Shown: one piece after another, positions 1 to 10,010 of the stretch | How the letters are laid out: the number at the start of each line of letters is the position of its first letter | Position numbering within the stretch: the stretch's first letter is position 1 | Assembly (NCBI RefSeq): GCF_012489685.1 | Contig: NC_080046.1 | Span: 60,750,195-60,814,194, forward strand | Reading direction: 5' to 3' | Length of the DNA: 64,000 bases | DNA from: Lotus japonicus | Lineage: Eukaryota > Streptophyta > Magnoliopsida > Fabales > Fabaceae | The notes under the pieces: model-generated | What the model was told of the DNA's origin: nothing | Seen by the model: the letters and a program-made list of their open reading frames with translations, nothing else | Database searches by the model: none | Program-made: the position numbers and the translations under genes

Positions 1-1059
1 CAGGCAGGAATCAAGATGAAATGGATCCTATTTCGACAAGGGATGTATTGGCCTACTATTATGAAAGATTGTATGGAGTATGCCAAGAGGTGCCAAGATT
101 GTCAGAGACACGCGGGGATACAACATGTGCCAGCAAGTGAATTACACTCGATCATTAAGCCTTGGCCATTCAGGGGTTGGGCTTTAGACCTAATTGGCGA
201 AATTAACCCATGTTCTTCTAGGCAGCATAAGTACATCATAGTGGCTATAGATTACTTTACCAAGTGGGTAGAGGCAATTCCTCTACAAAATGTGACTCAG
301 GACACGGTGATCGAGTTCATTCAGAATCACATAGTGTACCGCTTTGGGCTACCTGAGTCACTTACTACAGACCAAGGCACAGTGTTTGTAGGCCAAAAGG
401 TAGCATCATTCGCAGAATCTTGGGGTATAAAACTCCTAACCTCGACCCCCTATTATGCTCAAGCGAATGGTCAAGTCGAAGCGGCCAACAAAACGTTGAT
501 CTCCTTGATTAAAAAACATGTTGGTCGAAAACCTAAAAACTGGCATCAAACGTTAGGCCAAGTGCTTTGGGCTTACAGGAATTCACCTAAGGAATCTACC
601 GGAGCAACGCCTTTTCGACTAGCATATGGTCAAGAAGCGGTATTACCAGCAGAAGTATATTTACAATCGTGCAGAATTCAAAGGCAAGAGGAAATTCCAA
701 GTGAAGATTATTGGAGTATGATGCTTGACGAATTAGTCAATCTCGACGAAGAAAGACTATTGGTGTTGGATACCTTAACCAGGCAAAAGGATCGCATTGC
801 TAAAGCTTATAACAAAAAGGTTAGAGCTAAGTCTTTTATGCTTGGTGATTACGTATGGAAGGTCGTCTTACCAATTGATAAAAAAGATAAACGTTATGGA
901 AAGTGGGCCCCAAACTGGGAAGGCCCTTTTACAGTCGAGAAAGTACTTTTAAACAACGCTTATTCGATTAAGGAATTAGGAGGTAATCGACAAATGACGA
1001 TAAATGGCAAATATTTAAAAACGTATAAGCCAACATTGCATGAGATAAACATCGAATAA
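1..1059 (+). CDS. Retrotransposon pol polyprotein, integrase end (partial)
   Basis: The frame is open from base 1; the first Met in view is at 16 and is not the true start. It encodes the C-terminal part of a Ty3/gypsy polyprotein. Counting from the Met at 16, the end of the HHCC zinc finger shows as Cys26 and Cys29 (the two His lie before or at the edge). The integrase core has the D,D35E triad as D58 (ALDLIG), D119 (TTDQG) and E155 (NGQVEAANK), with exactly 35 residues between the last two. A chromodomain-free C-terminal region follows, with the GKWAPNWEGPF motif typical of plant Ty3/gypsy integrases. No frameshift or stop interrupts it before the TAA at 1057. It would insert element cDNA into the host genome. 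Confidence 0.95.
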   Translation, partial: QAGIKMKWILFRQGMYWPTIMKDCMEYAKRCQDCQRHAGIQHVPASELHSIIKPWPFRGWALDLIGEINPCSSRQHKYIIVAIDYFTKWVEAIPLQNVTQDTVIEFIQNHIVYRFGLPESLTTDQGTVFVGQKVASFAESWGIKLLTSTPYYAQANGQVEAANKTLISLIKKHVGRKPKNWHQTLGQVLWAYRNSPKESTGATPFRLAYGQEAVLPAEVYLQSCRIQRQEEIPSEDYWSMMLDELVNLDEERLLVLDTLTRQKDRIAKAYNKKVRAKSFMLGDYVWKVVLPIDKKDKRYGKWAPNWEGPFTVEKVLLNNAYSIKELGGNRQMTINGKYLKTYKPTLHEINIE

Positions 1060-1138
1060 GGAAGTAAAAGAAAATAAATTGCCAAACGCGAATGTTTTAT
1101 TGAGTAGAATAGAGCATTACAACTATGGCAAAGGAATT

Positions 1139-1624
1139 TTAAAAGGGAGGGTTGGCCCTACAACTATTGTATCTGGCCCTAAGAGGCTCTATGCGCCTCA
1201 AGACATCCTCTTGTTGGGATTCCAGTCGCGATTTCTCCTGTCGAATATCCAGCTCTTCACGGGCAGTAGAAGAAAGCTTGTCCACCAAGGTTTTCAGAGC
1301 TCCCACACTCCCCTCGGGGTCCGCCTGGCTAAGAGCAGCCTTCAACTCTTCAAATTCCTCCATCTTCTCGTCAATCTGGTGTTCAGCAAAGAACACTCGA
1401 GCAGTAAGCTCCCGGTGTTCTTCATATAGAGGTACAACTTCATGCAGGAGGCTCAAGAACTCCTGAAGAGGAATTCTTACCGAGGCAATAATATTCCTCG
1501 AAAGAAGTTGGTTAATGAGCCCCGTAAGCTCTTCAGCCAAAGGAAGGAAAGAGTGCAACTCCCAGAATAAGTCTTGGTCAAAAGCCAAGTTCCGGATCTG
1601 GTTGAGAACACGACGGCTAGCCAT
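1139..1624 (-). CDS. Antisense coiled-coil protein of the retrotransposon (161 aa)
   Basis: An uninterrupted antisense frame starting at an ATG in the context gccATGGCT. It is rich in Glu, Leu, Lys and Arg, with heptad-like spacing from about residue 60 to 150 that suggests a coiled coil. It has no domain I recognise. A TATAAATA box lies about 100 bp before the start on the same strand, the same arrangement as for the large antisense gene next to it. It could be a separate gene or a duplicated tail of the large antisense protein, whose end is also a coiled coil; by eye I see no clear sequence match between the two. Function unknown. Confidence 0.55.
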   Translation of the reverse strand: MASRRVLNQIRNLAFDQDLFWELHSFLPLAEELTGLINQLLSRNIIASVRIPLQEFLSLLHEVVPLYEEHRELTARVFFAEHQIDEKMEEFEELKAALSQADPEGSVGALKTLVDKLSSTAREELDIRQEKSRLESQQEDVLRRIEPLRARYNSCRANPPF

Positions 1625-1719
1625 GGCTGAAGGGATTTATGAAAGCAGGAAAAGAGTTCTGGAAAAGAAACAAGGGAGAGTTTGGAGAAGTTACTGAAAA
1701 GAAGTAACAAAAAACGCTC

Positions 1720-1727
1720 TATTTATA
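1720..1727 (-). promoter_or_regulatory. TATA box of the small antisense ORF
   Basis: TATAAATA on the minus strand, 96 bp before the ATG at 1624, followed by a pyrimidine-rich leader. The position is right for a plant core promoter. Transcription is inferred, not shown. Confidence 0.5.
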
Positions 1728-2132
1728 GGGTAACAACCAAGGAATGCATTAATTAATGGCAATCAGTTGCCAACTCTTCATCTTATGGTTATAGGCCATG
1801 CAGATTACCACCACCATCATGAATAGCTTTGGCTTTTAATGAACAAAGACTTGCATTGAATCAAGAAAACGTGGTATAAGATTGCAATAAATTGGTTCAT
1901 TCCCCAGAAACAAAGCGACGACTATGTGAGGGGGTGCAAGGAAGTTTGAACGATGCAACAGTAAATGAATAGCCGTCAAAATAAATGCGTAGTGGAAACT
2001 GAAAAGACTTGGCAAATTAAACGTCAAATTATATGGCTTAGGTGCCAAAACCATTGTCGAAATATTACACGCAATTGGCATAGCCATGGTTAGAATAGTG
2101 CCATCATTACATATTAATAAAAAAAAAGAGTC

Positions 2133-5100
2133 CTACAGCAGGGTTTTAAAAGAGTTCAAACAATCAGCAAAGGTGGCAATCTTGGCATCGAGACCCTTCT
2201 TCACAGCCTGATCAATCTCCAATTCCTTGATAACCTCTTTTGTCGAGATGATCAGAGCCTTGGAGTCTTTAGTAAGCACATCCAACTGATCCTTCACAGC
2301 AGGGCCTTCCTCGACCAAATCAGCTCGCTTTTTCTCCAGTTTGGTAATCTCTCGATGCAGCTCTTCAAGTTTGATGTCGACTTCAGAGATTTCATCTGCG
2401 ATCAAAACCTTCCTAGCAGTGAACTTCTTGAAGTCCTCTTTCATTGCTGCAACTTGAGCTTTACCAGCAGAGACTTTTGCTTCCTTAAAGCTGACAGCTT
2501 GACCAACGTCCTTGACTTGATGAAAGGTGGCTGAAGCATCCACTAAAAAAGATTGAAGGTTAGCCAAAGCAGCAGCCTGTTGAGAATCGAGTTTTTGGCC
2601 AAGAAGGAAGACAAGCAACTCCTTAGCAGCATGGCTCGCTTGAGGATCAGCTTGGATCTGGTCGAGAAACCCATTGGCGAAGACAATAGCCTTCAGCCGA
2701 CCCATACTCTCCTCGATCTGTTGAGAATTGGCTACCCCACTTGATTGAGCAGTCTCAGCAGTGGCATCAGCTTGACGGGGTGGAGAGTCCCATTCCAAGG
2801 TGCCATCGAGGAAGCTATCCAAAGCTGCCAGCGGGTCCTCCTCAAATAAAGTGTCTAGCTTTTCACTAGACACATGAGATGAAGAGCCACCCTTGGTTTG
2901 AGGCGAATGTTGCACAGTGGCAGTCGATTTTGGAGGAGGCATAGGGCTGTCATCCTTGCCTGGAAGAGGCTCTGTTTCGCGGATGGGAGAAGTTGCACCC
3001 TGAGTTTCCTGCAAGAAAAACCTCTTTAATGCCCTTTCGATAAAGTAAAACGCATATTAGAGGAGTCAACAAAACATGAAAAGTATAAAGATACCTGGCA
3101 AGCAGAGTCCTTAGAAGGGCTCGAGTTGGTGGAGCTTCTGGAACGGCGAGGAGACTTATGACGAGATTTGCTCCTGACCTTCCTCCTTCCCTCAGATGTG
3201 GAGGTCTTTTTAGCTGAGGATGCGGCCTTGGGAGGTTTCTCGACACCTTCAGTTTTGGATTTTGCAGGAATGGGAGCTGGGGAATTCTCACGGGATGGAG
3301 GATTGGAAGTAGAGTGCTCATGAACATCAGTCTAAAGGAAACAAAACAAACAAGAGATGACTCAGATTAGGAAACCACGGGTTAAAAATGTCACAAGGTA
3401 CCCTCGAGAATGGAGAACATACCTGAATGGCGGCGCCGCCACCACCCTCTTTGTCATCGACTTCTGTTTGAGCATCAGATGCCAACTTAGAAGCCCCACT
3501 AGGGGTGGAAACACCAACCCCCTTGGCCCTCTTCTGACTGGCCGAAGCAACAGGCTTAGGTTTCCGTTTTCGACTCTGTCGAAAAATACGTCAGCCCATA
3601 ATCCAAGGAAATCGAAAAGGAAAAGGTAAAAGCATGAGGAAAGTACCTTGAGCTTGTCAGCAAGACTGACATCATCATCCTCATCATCATCATCATCATC
3701 CTCAATCACGACTGGCTTGTCCTTGGAGGAATGAGCCACTGGGGAAATAACTTGAGGAGCTGGTCGAATAATGACTTCAGCTGCAAACAAAAGAAAAATT
3801 AAGAAGTAAAACAGGAAAACCAAGGCCAAGTCGAAGTATTACCTTGACCAATACGCATGTTCAGCGATATGTGGTTGAAGATTTCGACGGGCACATGATA
3901 CAGAAAGTTCCATAGGTGGTACTTAGTCCAAGTCACTCGCTTTCGAGGAGGTAGAGCTTGATTGGCCAACACATTTATGTTTACATGGTCAACCCATTTA
4001 GGCAAGACCGGTGGAAAAGCCAATGCAAACTTACTCGTAGGCAAAGACGGGAACCTAAAGCCAGTTTTTCGAATAACAAAAGATAGACCTTCCTCACCAG
4101 GAGGAACCACTAACTTGGATTTCTTGGCTTTAAGTTCCCATTTTGGCCTTAATACTTGGGCCGCTTTCGCAACTGTATCTCGAAGGCGAAGAGTTGGGTA
4201 ATATACCACACCAAAGAACTCTTGAAAAGATCGAATTTCTGTCAGGTGCATACCTTTGGTCTTCTTCGGATCCTGCTTCTGCAAAAGAAAAGCATCTGTC
4301 ATGCATTGCAGACAATCGACGAGGGGCTTCGAAATTTGAGCCCAATACTCAGACCACCAGGCTTTGAAAGCATTAGTGGCATAATATGAAGGAGCGTAAG
4401 TGAAGGGGCTCAGGTTGAGGAGTCTCTTGTTATAAAACTGAACAGTCGTGTCGAAAACAGAAGCCCTCTTAATAGTTCCGGGGTACAGGACTAGACTCTT
4501 GTCAAATAAAGTGTTGGGTAGAACTTGGCTAAGCCCAAACTGTCGAGAAACCAATTGAGGGTTGTAGCCACATAGAGTGTAGTCACTGCTAGCAAAGCCC
4601 ACAGTTAAAACCCTAGGAGATAAGAGGGTCCTCCAAAGTATGATGTGGTGCTCCTTGGGCAACGCAGAATCAGAGGCATTAGGATAAGAATTCATCAGCC
4701 AGAAAGGGCCACGAATAGCCTTGCTGTGAGGAGAGAAACTGGAACGGTAGTGCTTCAGCTCGAGAAACATGGTAAAGTACTTCCTGAAATCAGCTTCGAA
4801 ACTCGACGCATCATAAGCAGGGGTCAGGGTCTCGAGCCTATGGGCATCGATCCTGGTGTTAGAAACAGTTAGAGGATTATCTTGTACCGGCAGAAGAGAT
4901 TCGAAGACTGCATTCAACCAAAGTTGAAACAGCCAAAGTGGTCCAGCCGCATTCAGAGAGACGGTCTTAGTATTCCGGATATCCTCGACAGCTTCATTCA
5001 GCATTTGATACAGGTTGCCAAGGACGAGCCTAGCCATAGCAAGTTGTCGACCCTCGTGAAGCAGATTGGCTAAAGGCAAAAGCTTGGCAGGTATGCGCAA

Positions 5101-5862
5101 AGATTTGGTGCAAAAGACATAAGCAGACAGCCAATACAACAAGAAAGCGACATGTTCAGCATCAGACACCTCACCACTCTCGACATAATGGTCCTTAATG
5201 AATCGACTAAAAGAAACGTTGTCAGTAGGGATCGAGATGGGTTTAACAGGAGCAGGTGCAGAGTGATAATCATCACCAATGGGCCACAACCCGGTGATAG
5301 CAGCAACATCCAAGAGGGTGGGGGTGATCATACCAAAGGAAACATGAAGGCAATTAGTGGACCTCTCCCAGAAATAAAGTGCACTCAGCAGCATAGCAGG
5401 GTTATACGAGATTGGAGATCTGGACAGCTGAATCAAGTCGAGAATCCCTACATCCTTCCAGTGTTGTCTCTTATCTCCCTCAACCCTATCTAACCATTTC
5501 AGGTAGGCCTTGTCGTTAGCAGAAGGGTTAGGAGGGGCTGAACGAAAGGCTCGTTTTGGGTCAAAAAGAAATGGCATACGGTAAGAGGGTTGAAATGCCA
5601 AAATGAGCTCCTCTCCCCTAACGCTAGGGTGAAATGATTCATGTTCTTCAGGGAGACTATTGGGCCTATCATGCTTCACTACTTTCAAAGGGCCCAAAAT
5701 GGCGCGCAAAGTACCATTAACAGAGAAAGGAATGAGTACCTGGGATTTCCAGATAGCTATCTTCTCTGCTTCGTTGGGAGGCTCTGGGATTGGCACGCGC
5801 TTGGACTCATCCAGCTTAAGCTCAGTGGCCAACGGAATGGTTTGCTCAGGATTGGAAGCCAT
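2133..5862 (-). CDS. Spliced antisense Plant Mobile Domain protein (1139 aa)
   Basis: This gene lies antisense inside the retrotransposon. Five exons: 5862-3843, 3780-3647, 3575-3423, 3331-3095 and 3008-2133. The four introns (62, 71, 91 and 86 bp) are all GT-AG and every junction keeps frame, giving 1140 codons with stop. Residues 1 to about 640 match the aminotransferase-like Plant Mobile Domain (PMD, the MAIN/MAIL1 family), with signatures such as DVAAITGLWPIGDDY and an RTLLSPRVL stretch. Exon 2 ends in an Asp-rich run; exon 3 opens with SRKRKPKP, a likely nuclear localisation signal; exon 4 is rich in Ser, Arg and Lys; exon 5 ends in a coiled coil. I chose Met5862 (MASNPEQ) because a TATA box lies 117 bp before it; the frame extends upstream but only across that promoter. 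PMD sequences are known in host genes and in transposons. The role here is unknown; interference with silencing is a guess. Confidence 0.85.
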
Positions 5863-5978
5863 TGAAAGACGCAGTAAGTATTTCAGAGAAGACGGAAGAA
5901 GATGAAGTGATGAAGTCTGGAAGAAGAAGTTGCAGGTTGGAGGAAAGAGTAAAGCTTGAACAAGGAATACCAAAAGGG

Positions 5979-5986
5979 TATTTATA
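5979..5986 (-). promoter_or_regulatory. TATA box of the antisense PMD gene
   Basis: TATAAATA on the minus strand, 117 bp before the chosen ATG at 5862, giving a leader of roughly 80-90 nt that is rich in CTTC. It supports an independent antisense promoter just inside the 3' LTR. Confidence 0.6.
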
Positions 5987-6290
5987 AACGGAAGGGAAAA
6001 CGGAACCCAAGCCGCATTGAGCAGCAATTTATAAAAATTTGGGGTCCAAGCGATTATTTTATTAGTTAATTCATGTCACCTCTCAGCTTTTTGGCATAGG
6101 TGAAATCATGGCCCTAAAAAGGCTATAACTGTCAGCTAGTGGAGAAGTCATCAGACGTTATGGCTGCCGATTGGACTTGAAGATCGAATGGTCGAGAGCA
6201 CAAAGCATTTGAATCGTTGGAATCGAACGGCTGCGATATAAAAAAAAAATGCTTGGTGTCTTTGAGCTAAAGCAGTCGACAACCAACATT

Positions 6291-6303
6291 TTTGGGGGGC
6301 AAT
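6291..6303 (+). other. Polypurine tract before the 3' LTR
   Basis: A tttGGGGGGcaat tract directly before the TG that opens the LTR. This is the usual place and form of the plus-strand primer in plant Ty3/gypsy elements. Confidence 0.75.
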
Positions 6304-6514
6304 TGTTAAGCCAAAATTACAAGTACTACAATTCTCGACACCATGGTGCAAAAGTGGTTTCTCGACAGAAAGGGTTGGGCGAAGCCGGCAACTCAGCACA
6401 CGATGTCCCTCAAAGACAAGTTAGTAAAAGCCATAACTCGACACACTCAGAAGATGAAGAAATCTCGATCATCTTAATGGAAGAGGCAGTTACCGAATAA
6501 CAAGCAACTACAAG

Positions 6515-6595
6515 CACGTGCGTACACCCACGATGCCACGAATAGCAACGGTTGCCCACGACTCAGAACCATCCACGTGGCAATAGAGTCACGTG
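6515..6595 (+). promoter_or_regulatory. Cluster of three G-boxes (CACGTG) in LTR U3
   Basis: CACGTG at 6515-6520, 6574-6579 and 6590-6595, plus nearby ACGTGG, about 105-190 bp before the LTR TATA box. G-box/ABRE cores bind plant bZIP and bHLH factors; response to stress or light is inferred. Confidence 0.55.
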
Positions 6596-6700
6596 CGCGA
6601 AGACCATCGGCTAAACGTGGGGTATGGCGCCAAAATTCAAAACCCACGAAGCCATCGTGCATCCAAGGAAAACCGCCAAGAACATGGGCAGAAAGAACAA

Positions 6701-6708
6701 TATAAATA
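6701..6708 (+). promoter_or_regulatory. LTR TATA box
   Basis: TATAAATA followed by gaggaagc, in the right place to start the genomic transcript of the element in U3. Confidence 0.7.
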
Positions 6709-6958
6709 GAGGAAGCAGCAGCAGAAGAAGGGGTTCCCAACTAAAAACTCTGAAAATTCACCAAAAGCTCTAAACGTCCGCATCAATGAGACTTCGAGAG
6801 CAGAACGTGATGATGGAGGAGTATGTTGCAGAACCAACGCTTTAGTTTCCCTGCATTTCAGTTTGTTGATTTCCAGTTCTTGTGTGTAGCTTGTTTTGTC
6901 GAAATTTGCTTTCATGCTATTTTAGTTTGCTTGACTGTTTTGTAATCGACTCATATTC

Positions 6959-6964
6959 AATAAA
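6959..6964 (+). terminator. LTR poly(A) signal
   Basis: AATAAA, 251 bp after the TATA box start and 151 bp before the LTR end; fits the R/U5 part of the LTR. Confidence 0.55.
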
Positions 6965-7115
6965 GTCCAGTTTCGTTTGAGTTGTTTATTGTTGTCGAGA
7001 ATACACTCGTTCACACACTACACTTTGGCAAAGCGTTTTCTCAAAAGGACCCCGAATCTAAACTTCCTTTAGTCGAACTAAGAGGATATTTGTTTACCAA
7101 AAATCCGTGTAAACA

Positions 7116-8098
7116 AATACACTATGGGAAGGATGAGAAATTTTAACTGTGACTAAATCCCGCATCTAACGGCATCCAAAGGGTGATCGAAAACTGGATG
7201 TTTATAAAAAAATTGGTAGAATGAAGATAATACACTCCAGACTCACTATTAGGGCATGTCTCAATGTTAGAGTGAATGCATAGTGGGCTACTACTATAAG
7301 CGGGTTATATTATTATGCGATTATGGTCCAAGAGTATTAAGAAACTCATCTTCCAGTTGAAAATGTGAGTGTTAAACTCGTTATAGCTAGGAAGCGCAAG
7401 GGGTTTAAACTCTCAAGCTATAAACATGTGGGAATTAAATTCAAAACATATTTTCATTTGTGTAAATTCAAGTGGGTAGTAAATTTTTTTAAGGATGTTG
7501 CTTTAGTATCCTTGAAAATGAGAATGTATAATACCCTTAGTTCATTTTTCAGAGTATAAACAAAAATATATAAATTAAAAAAGCCTTTTGTGAAAAAAAT
7601 ATGACAATTTAAAGCAAGAGTAAAGTATGAATGGAACCCTTTATTTTAAGGTTAAAGGGTAGTATAAGAGAAACTGACTTTTTATTAAAATAGAATAATA
7701 ATGTAGAAAAAACCAAAATTCACGTAAATTGGGTCGAAAGGGTGGCAGATTTTGTTGGACAGTCAATGTTACAATTTAGGAGGGGCCCACACCTTTTTTC
7801 CCCTTCTGGGTTTTGGATTTCCTGTGTTCTATTTCTGCATTCTAATTCTTCACCTTTTGGGCTTTTTAGTTTTTACCTCTTCTTCAAGTCCAACCTGTGT
7901 CACTTCACCTTTTTTCCCCTTTTCAAATAGCATTTTATTCTCCCACTGGGAGTCACATCCCTCTCTCCTACCTTACCTGCTGGATACACAATTATTATTA
8001 TTTTTTAACGACTGAATACACAATTAGAACGTGAATATATATAAAAAATACAATCTGTTTAGAAAAAATTGTATAATAACGCTTAAAGGTACGGTGAC
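7116..8098. other. AT-rich spacer, no gene seen
   Basis: Only short open frames without coding character. The stretch from 7740 to 7990 is pyrimidine-rich and could be an old leader or repeat, but I can assign nothing to it. Confidence 0.6.
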
Positions 8099-8148
8099 CC
8101 CTAACGTGGACCACTTTTAAAGTGGTCTAACTTTAGACCTCTTTTTTT

Positions 8149-8259
8149 AACCTGCTATAACAGGTCAACACATCTTTTTTTAAAGAAATTTAATATATGA
8201 CAAATTTTTAATGATATTTTTTCTTTAAAAAAAAATGTGTCGACCTGCTATAACCAGTT
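8149..8259. repeat. Fold-back inverted repeat (MITE-like)
   Basis: Arms of about 40 bp (8149-8188 and 8220-8259) are near-perfect inverted copies around a 31-bp AT-rich loop; each arm contains the near-palindrome acctgctataacaggt. A second small palindrome (ggtgtaaaattacacc) follows at about 8269. The element may extend from about 8090 to 8315; no clear target duplication was found. Confidence 0.55.
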
Positions 8260-8773
8260 AAAGTAGGTGGTGTAAAATTACACCACCTAAAAATGGTGCA
8301 TATTAGGTTCTCCCTAAAGGTATAGCTAGTGGCTACCTTTAACAATTGGTTATACGCAATGTAATCGGTTTGTTATGACTAGTTGATTATATTAATACTA
8401 GTATTTTTTACCCTACGCACGGGTGATTCTTTTTAATTTTGTATTGTGTTTTTGATAATTTTTTAAAATTATTTATTCATATGAAAAATGAGTATAAACA
8501 ATATTTTTTTTATAATTAGATTTTCTTATCGAAGTGTTAATTTATGTTATTGATTGTATATTTTTTGTCGTAGGTTTTTTATGAGTGTATTTTTTTTGTG
8601 TCGTTTGTCCTTGTTTATATAATTGATGCTTTTGATTCATTCTTTTGATATAACAATTTATTGTACTTTATAGATAGAAGTGATCTTTTTTTAAAGATCT
8701 TATTTAATATTAAGTTTGTATTTTTAAGTTTCATAACTCATATGAGACAAATAATAATAAATTTATTTAAAAT

Positions 8774-8812
8774 AATGTTGTAGTTTTTTTTTTTGAAATT
8801 AATGTTGTAGTT
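8774..8812 (-). mobile_element. Micro-insertion with target duplication
   Basis: The 10-bp word aatgttgtag occurs at 8774-8783 and 8801-8810, flanking only 17 bp (T11 followed by gaaatt). This looks like an extremely 5'-truncated retroposed A-tail on the minus strand. Confidence 0.5.
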
Positions 8813-9298
8813 AATAGTATAAGTTCATATAATGACATTGATGAAGGAAGATCAAGAGGAAGGGTTAGAGATTTTTTGTTGAATGATCTTTAACTTTTAT
8901 GGTTTTTTTTATTAATATTAATTATGAGTTGATTAATATTTCCACAAATCTAAATCTAAACTAATAAAATGCGTCTTATGGAATTCGTAACTAATATCAT
9001 ATTTAATATTAATTTTGAGCTATGACATTCCATAACTCATATAAATTAAATAATAATAAATTCATATAAAATAATTTTGAGTTTAATAGTAGAAAGTTAT
9101 ATACTAACATTGATGGAGGAAGTTTAAGGGGAATATCGAACGACTGAGATTAAAAGTCTGCTAATTATCGAACAGCTCTAAAAAATCACATATCAAATAA
9201 TATGTATAATTACTTAAAAGTCCATAGGTAAGAAAATATATATGAAACATTGTTTATTGATAGACTATTTTACCCTCGAGGTTGCTAAACTTTATATT

Positions 9299-9378
9299 TT
9301 ATATAGATATAGATATAGATAGACAGATAAATATGGATATACATATAGATATTAGATAGATAGATATAGATATATATT
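9299..9378. repeat. ATAGAT/GATA-type microsatellite
   Basis: About 80 bp of imperfect atagat and gata units with occasional substitutions. Confidence 0.8.
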
Positions 9379-9873
9379 TTAAATAGGTTAATTAATATTT
9401 ATCTTTAAAACTTATTTTCGTAATATTTAAATCAATTTTCCTTTTTTAATTTTAAAATTTCAATTTTATTTTTTAATTTAGAAAGAAAGTGAAGTACCAA
9501 GTTAAAAATGCATATTTTGTATCCTCTTAAGCTTTGTTCTCAAAGCTGTGATTAATACATTTTTTCCTTTCTAAAAAATAAAAGGATAGTAATTTTATTT
9601 TATAACTTCTATATAATAGTAACCACATCCACATCTGATTGAGATTGTAGAAATGAAAAGACTTTTGTCCCATTATAAACTTTGATGTGTGATTTAAAAT
9701 AAATCTTTAAGCTTTTTAATTTTCTAACTTTTGTATAACTAAAACGATTTAATGTATAATATATAAAAAATAATTTGATGTTTATATTTTTATTTTTAAA
9801 TATGTTAATTAATAGATATATAACCAATATGAAGTTTTAAAACTTTTTTTATTTTTTTATTTTTTTTATTTTA

Positions 9874-10010
9874 GGGTTAAATATGGTTTTTGTCCCCTAA
9901 AATAGTCAATTATTGAATTTGGTCCCCATTCAATTTTTCATTGATTTTAGTCCCTCTAAAATAGAGAATTATTAATTTTTGTCCCTTCATCCGTTTTTGA
10001 TACAAAAATG
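9874..10010. repeat. Degenerate 'tttttgtcccc' repeat end
   Basis: Contains gggttaaatatggtttttgtcccc and two further 'gtcc' motifs spaced about 50 bp apart, the same style as the Mutator-like termini at 24639 and 61503 but diverged. No matching second end was found, so it is a relic. Confidence 0.45.

Larger units (their letters stand above)
1..7115 (+). mobile_element. Ty3/gypsy (Tat-like) LTR retrotransposon, 3' part
   Basis: The window opens inside pol and runs through the integrase, about 5 kb of non-pol sequence with two antisense genes, a polypurine tract and a complete 3' LTR. The 5' LTR, gag, protease and reverse transcriptase lie before the window. Extra reading frames between pol and the 3' LTR are known for the Tat lineage of plant Ty3/gypsy elements (Ogre/Retand group), so I place it there by architecture and by the integrase. 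The integrase frame is open and all splice junctions of the antisense gene are intact, which suggests a rather young copy. The target duplication cannot be tested because the left end is missing; the five bases after the LTR are aatac. Confidence 0.9.
6304..7115 (+). repeat. 3' long terminal repeat (812 bp)
   Basis: Starts TGTTAAGC after the polypurine tract and ends GTGTAAACA; the outer bases TGTT and AACA are inverted repeats. It contains, in order, three CACGTG motifs (6515, 6574, 6590), a TATAAATA box at 6701 and an AATAAA signal at 6959, so U3, R and U5 can be read in the expected order. Only one LTR is in view, so insertion age cannot be judged from LTR divergence. Confidence 0.85.

Noticed and set aside
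2950..3327. Separate 125-codon minus-strand frame in the retrotransposon
   Set aside because: It is an out-of-frame reading of exon 4 of the spliced PMD gene; the correct frame joins exons 3 and 5 exactly.
5863..6027. N-terminal extension of the PMD protein to 6027
   Set aside because: The extension crosses the TATA box and leader; the first 55 codons have hydrophobic, leader-like composition and no family match.
7742..8015. Overlapping frames rich in Phe and Leu after the LTR
   Set aside because: Low-complexity pyrimidine-rich sequence; one of them starts with TTG.
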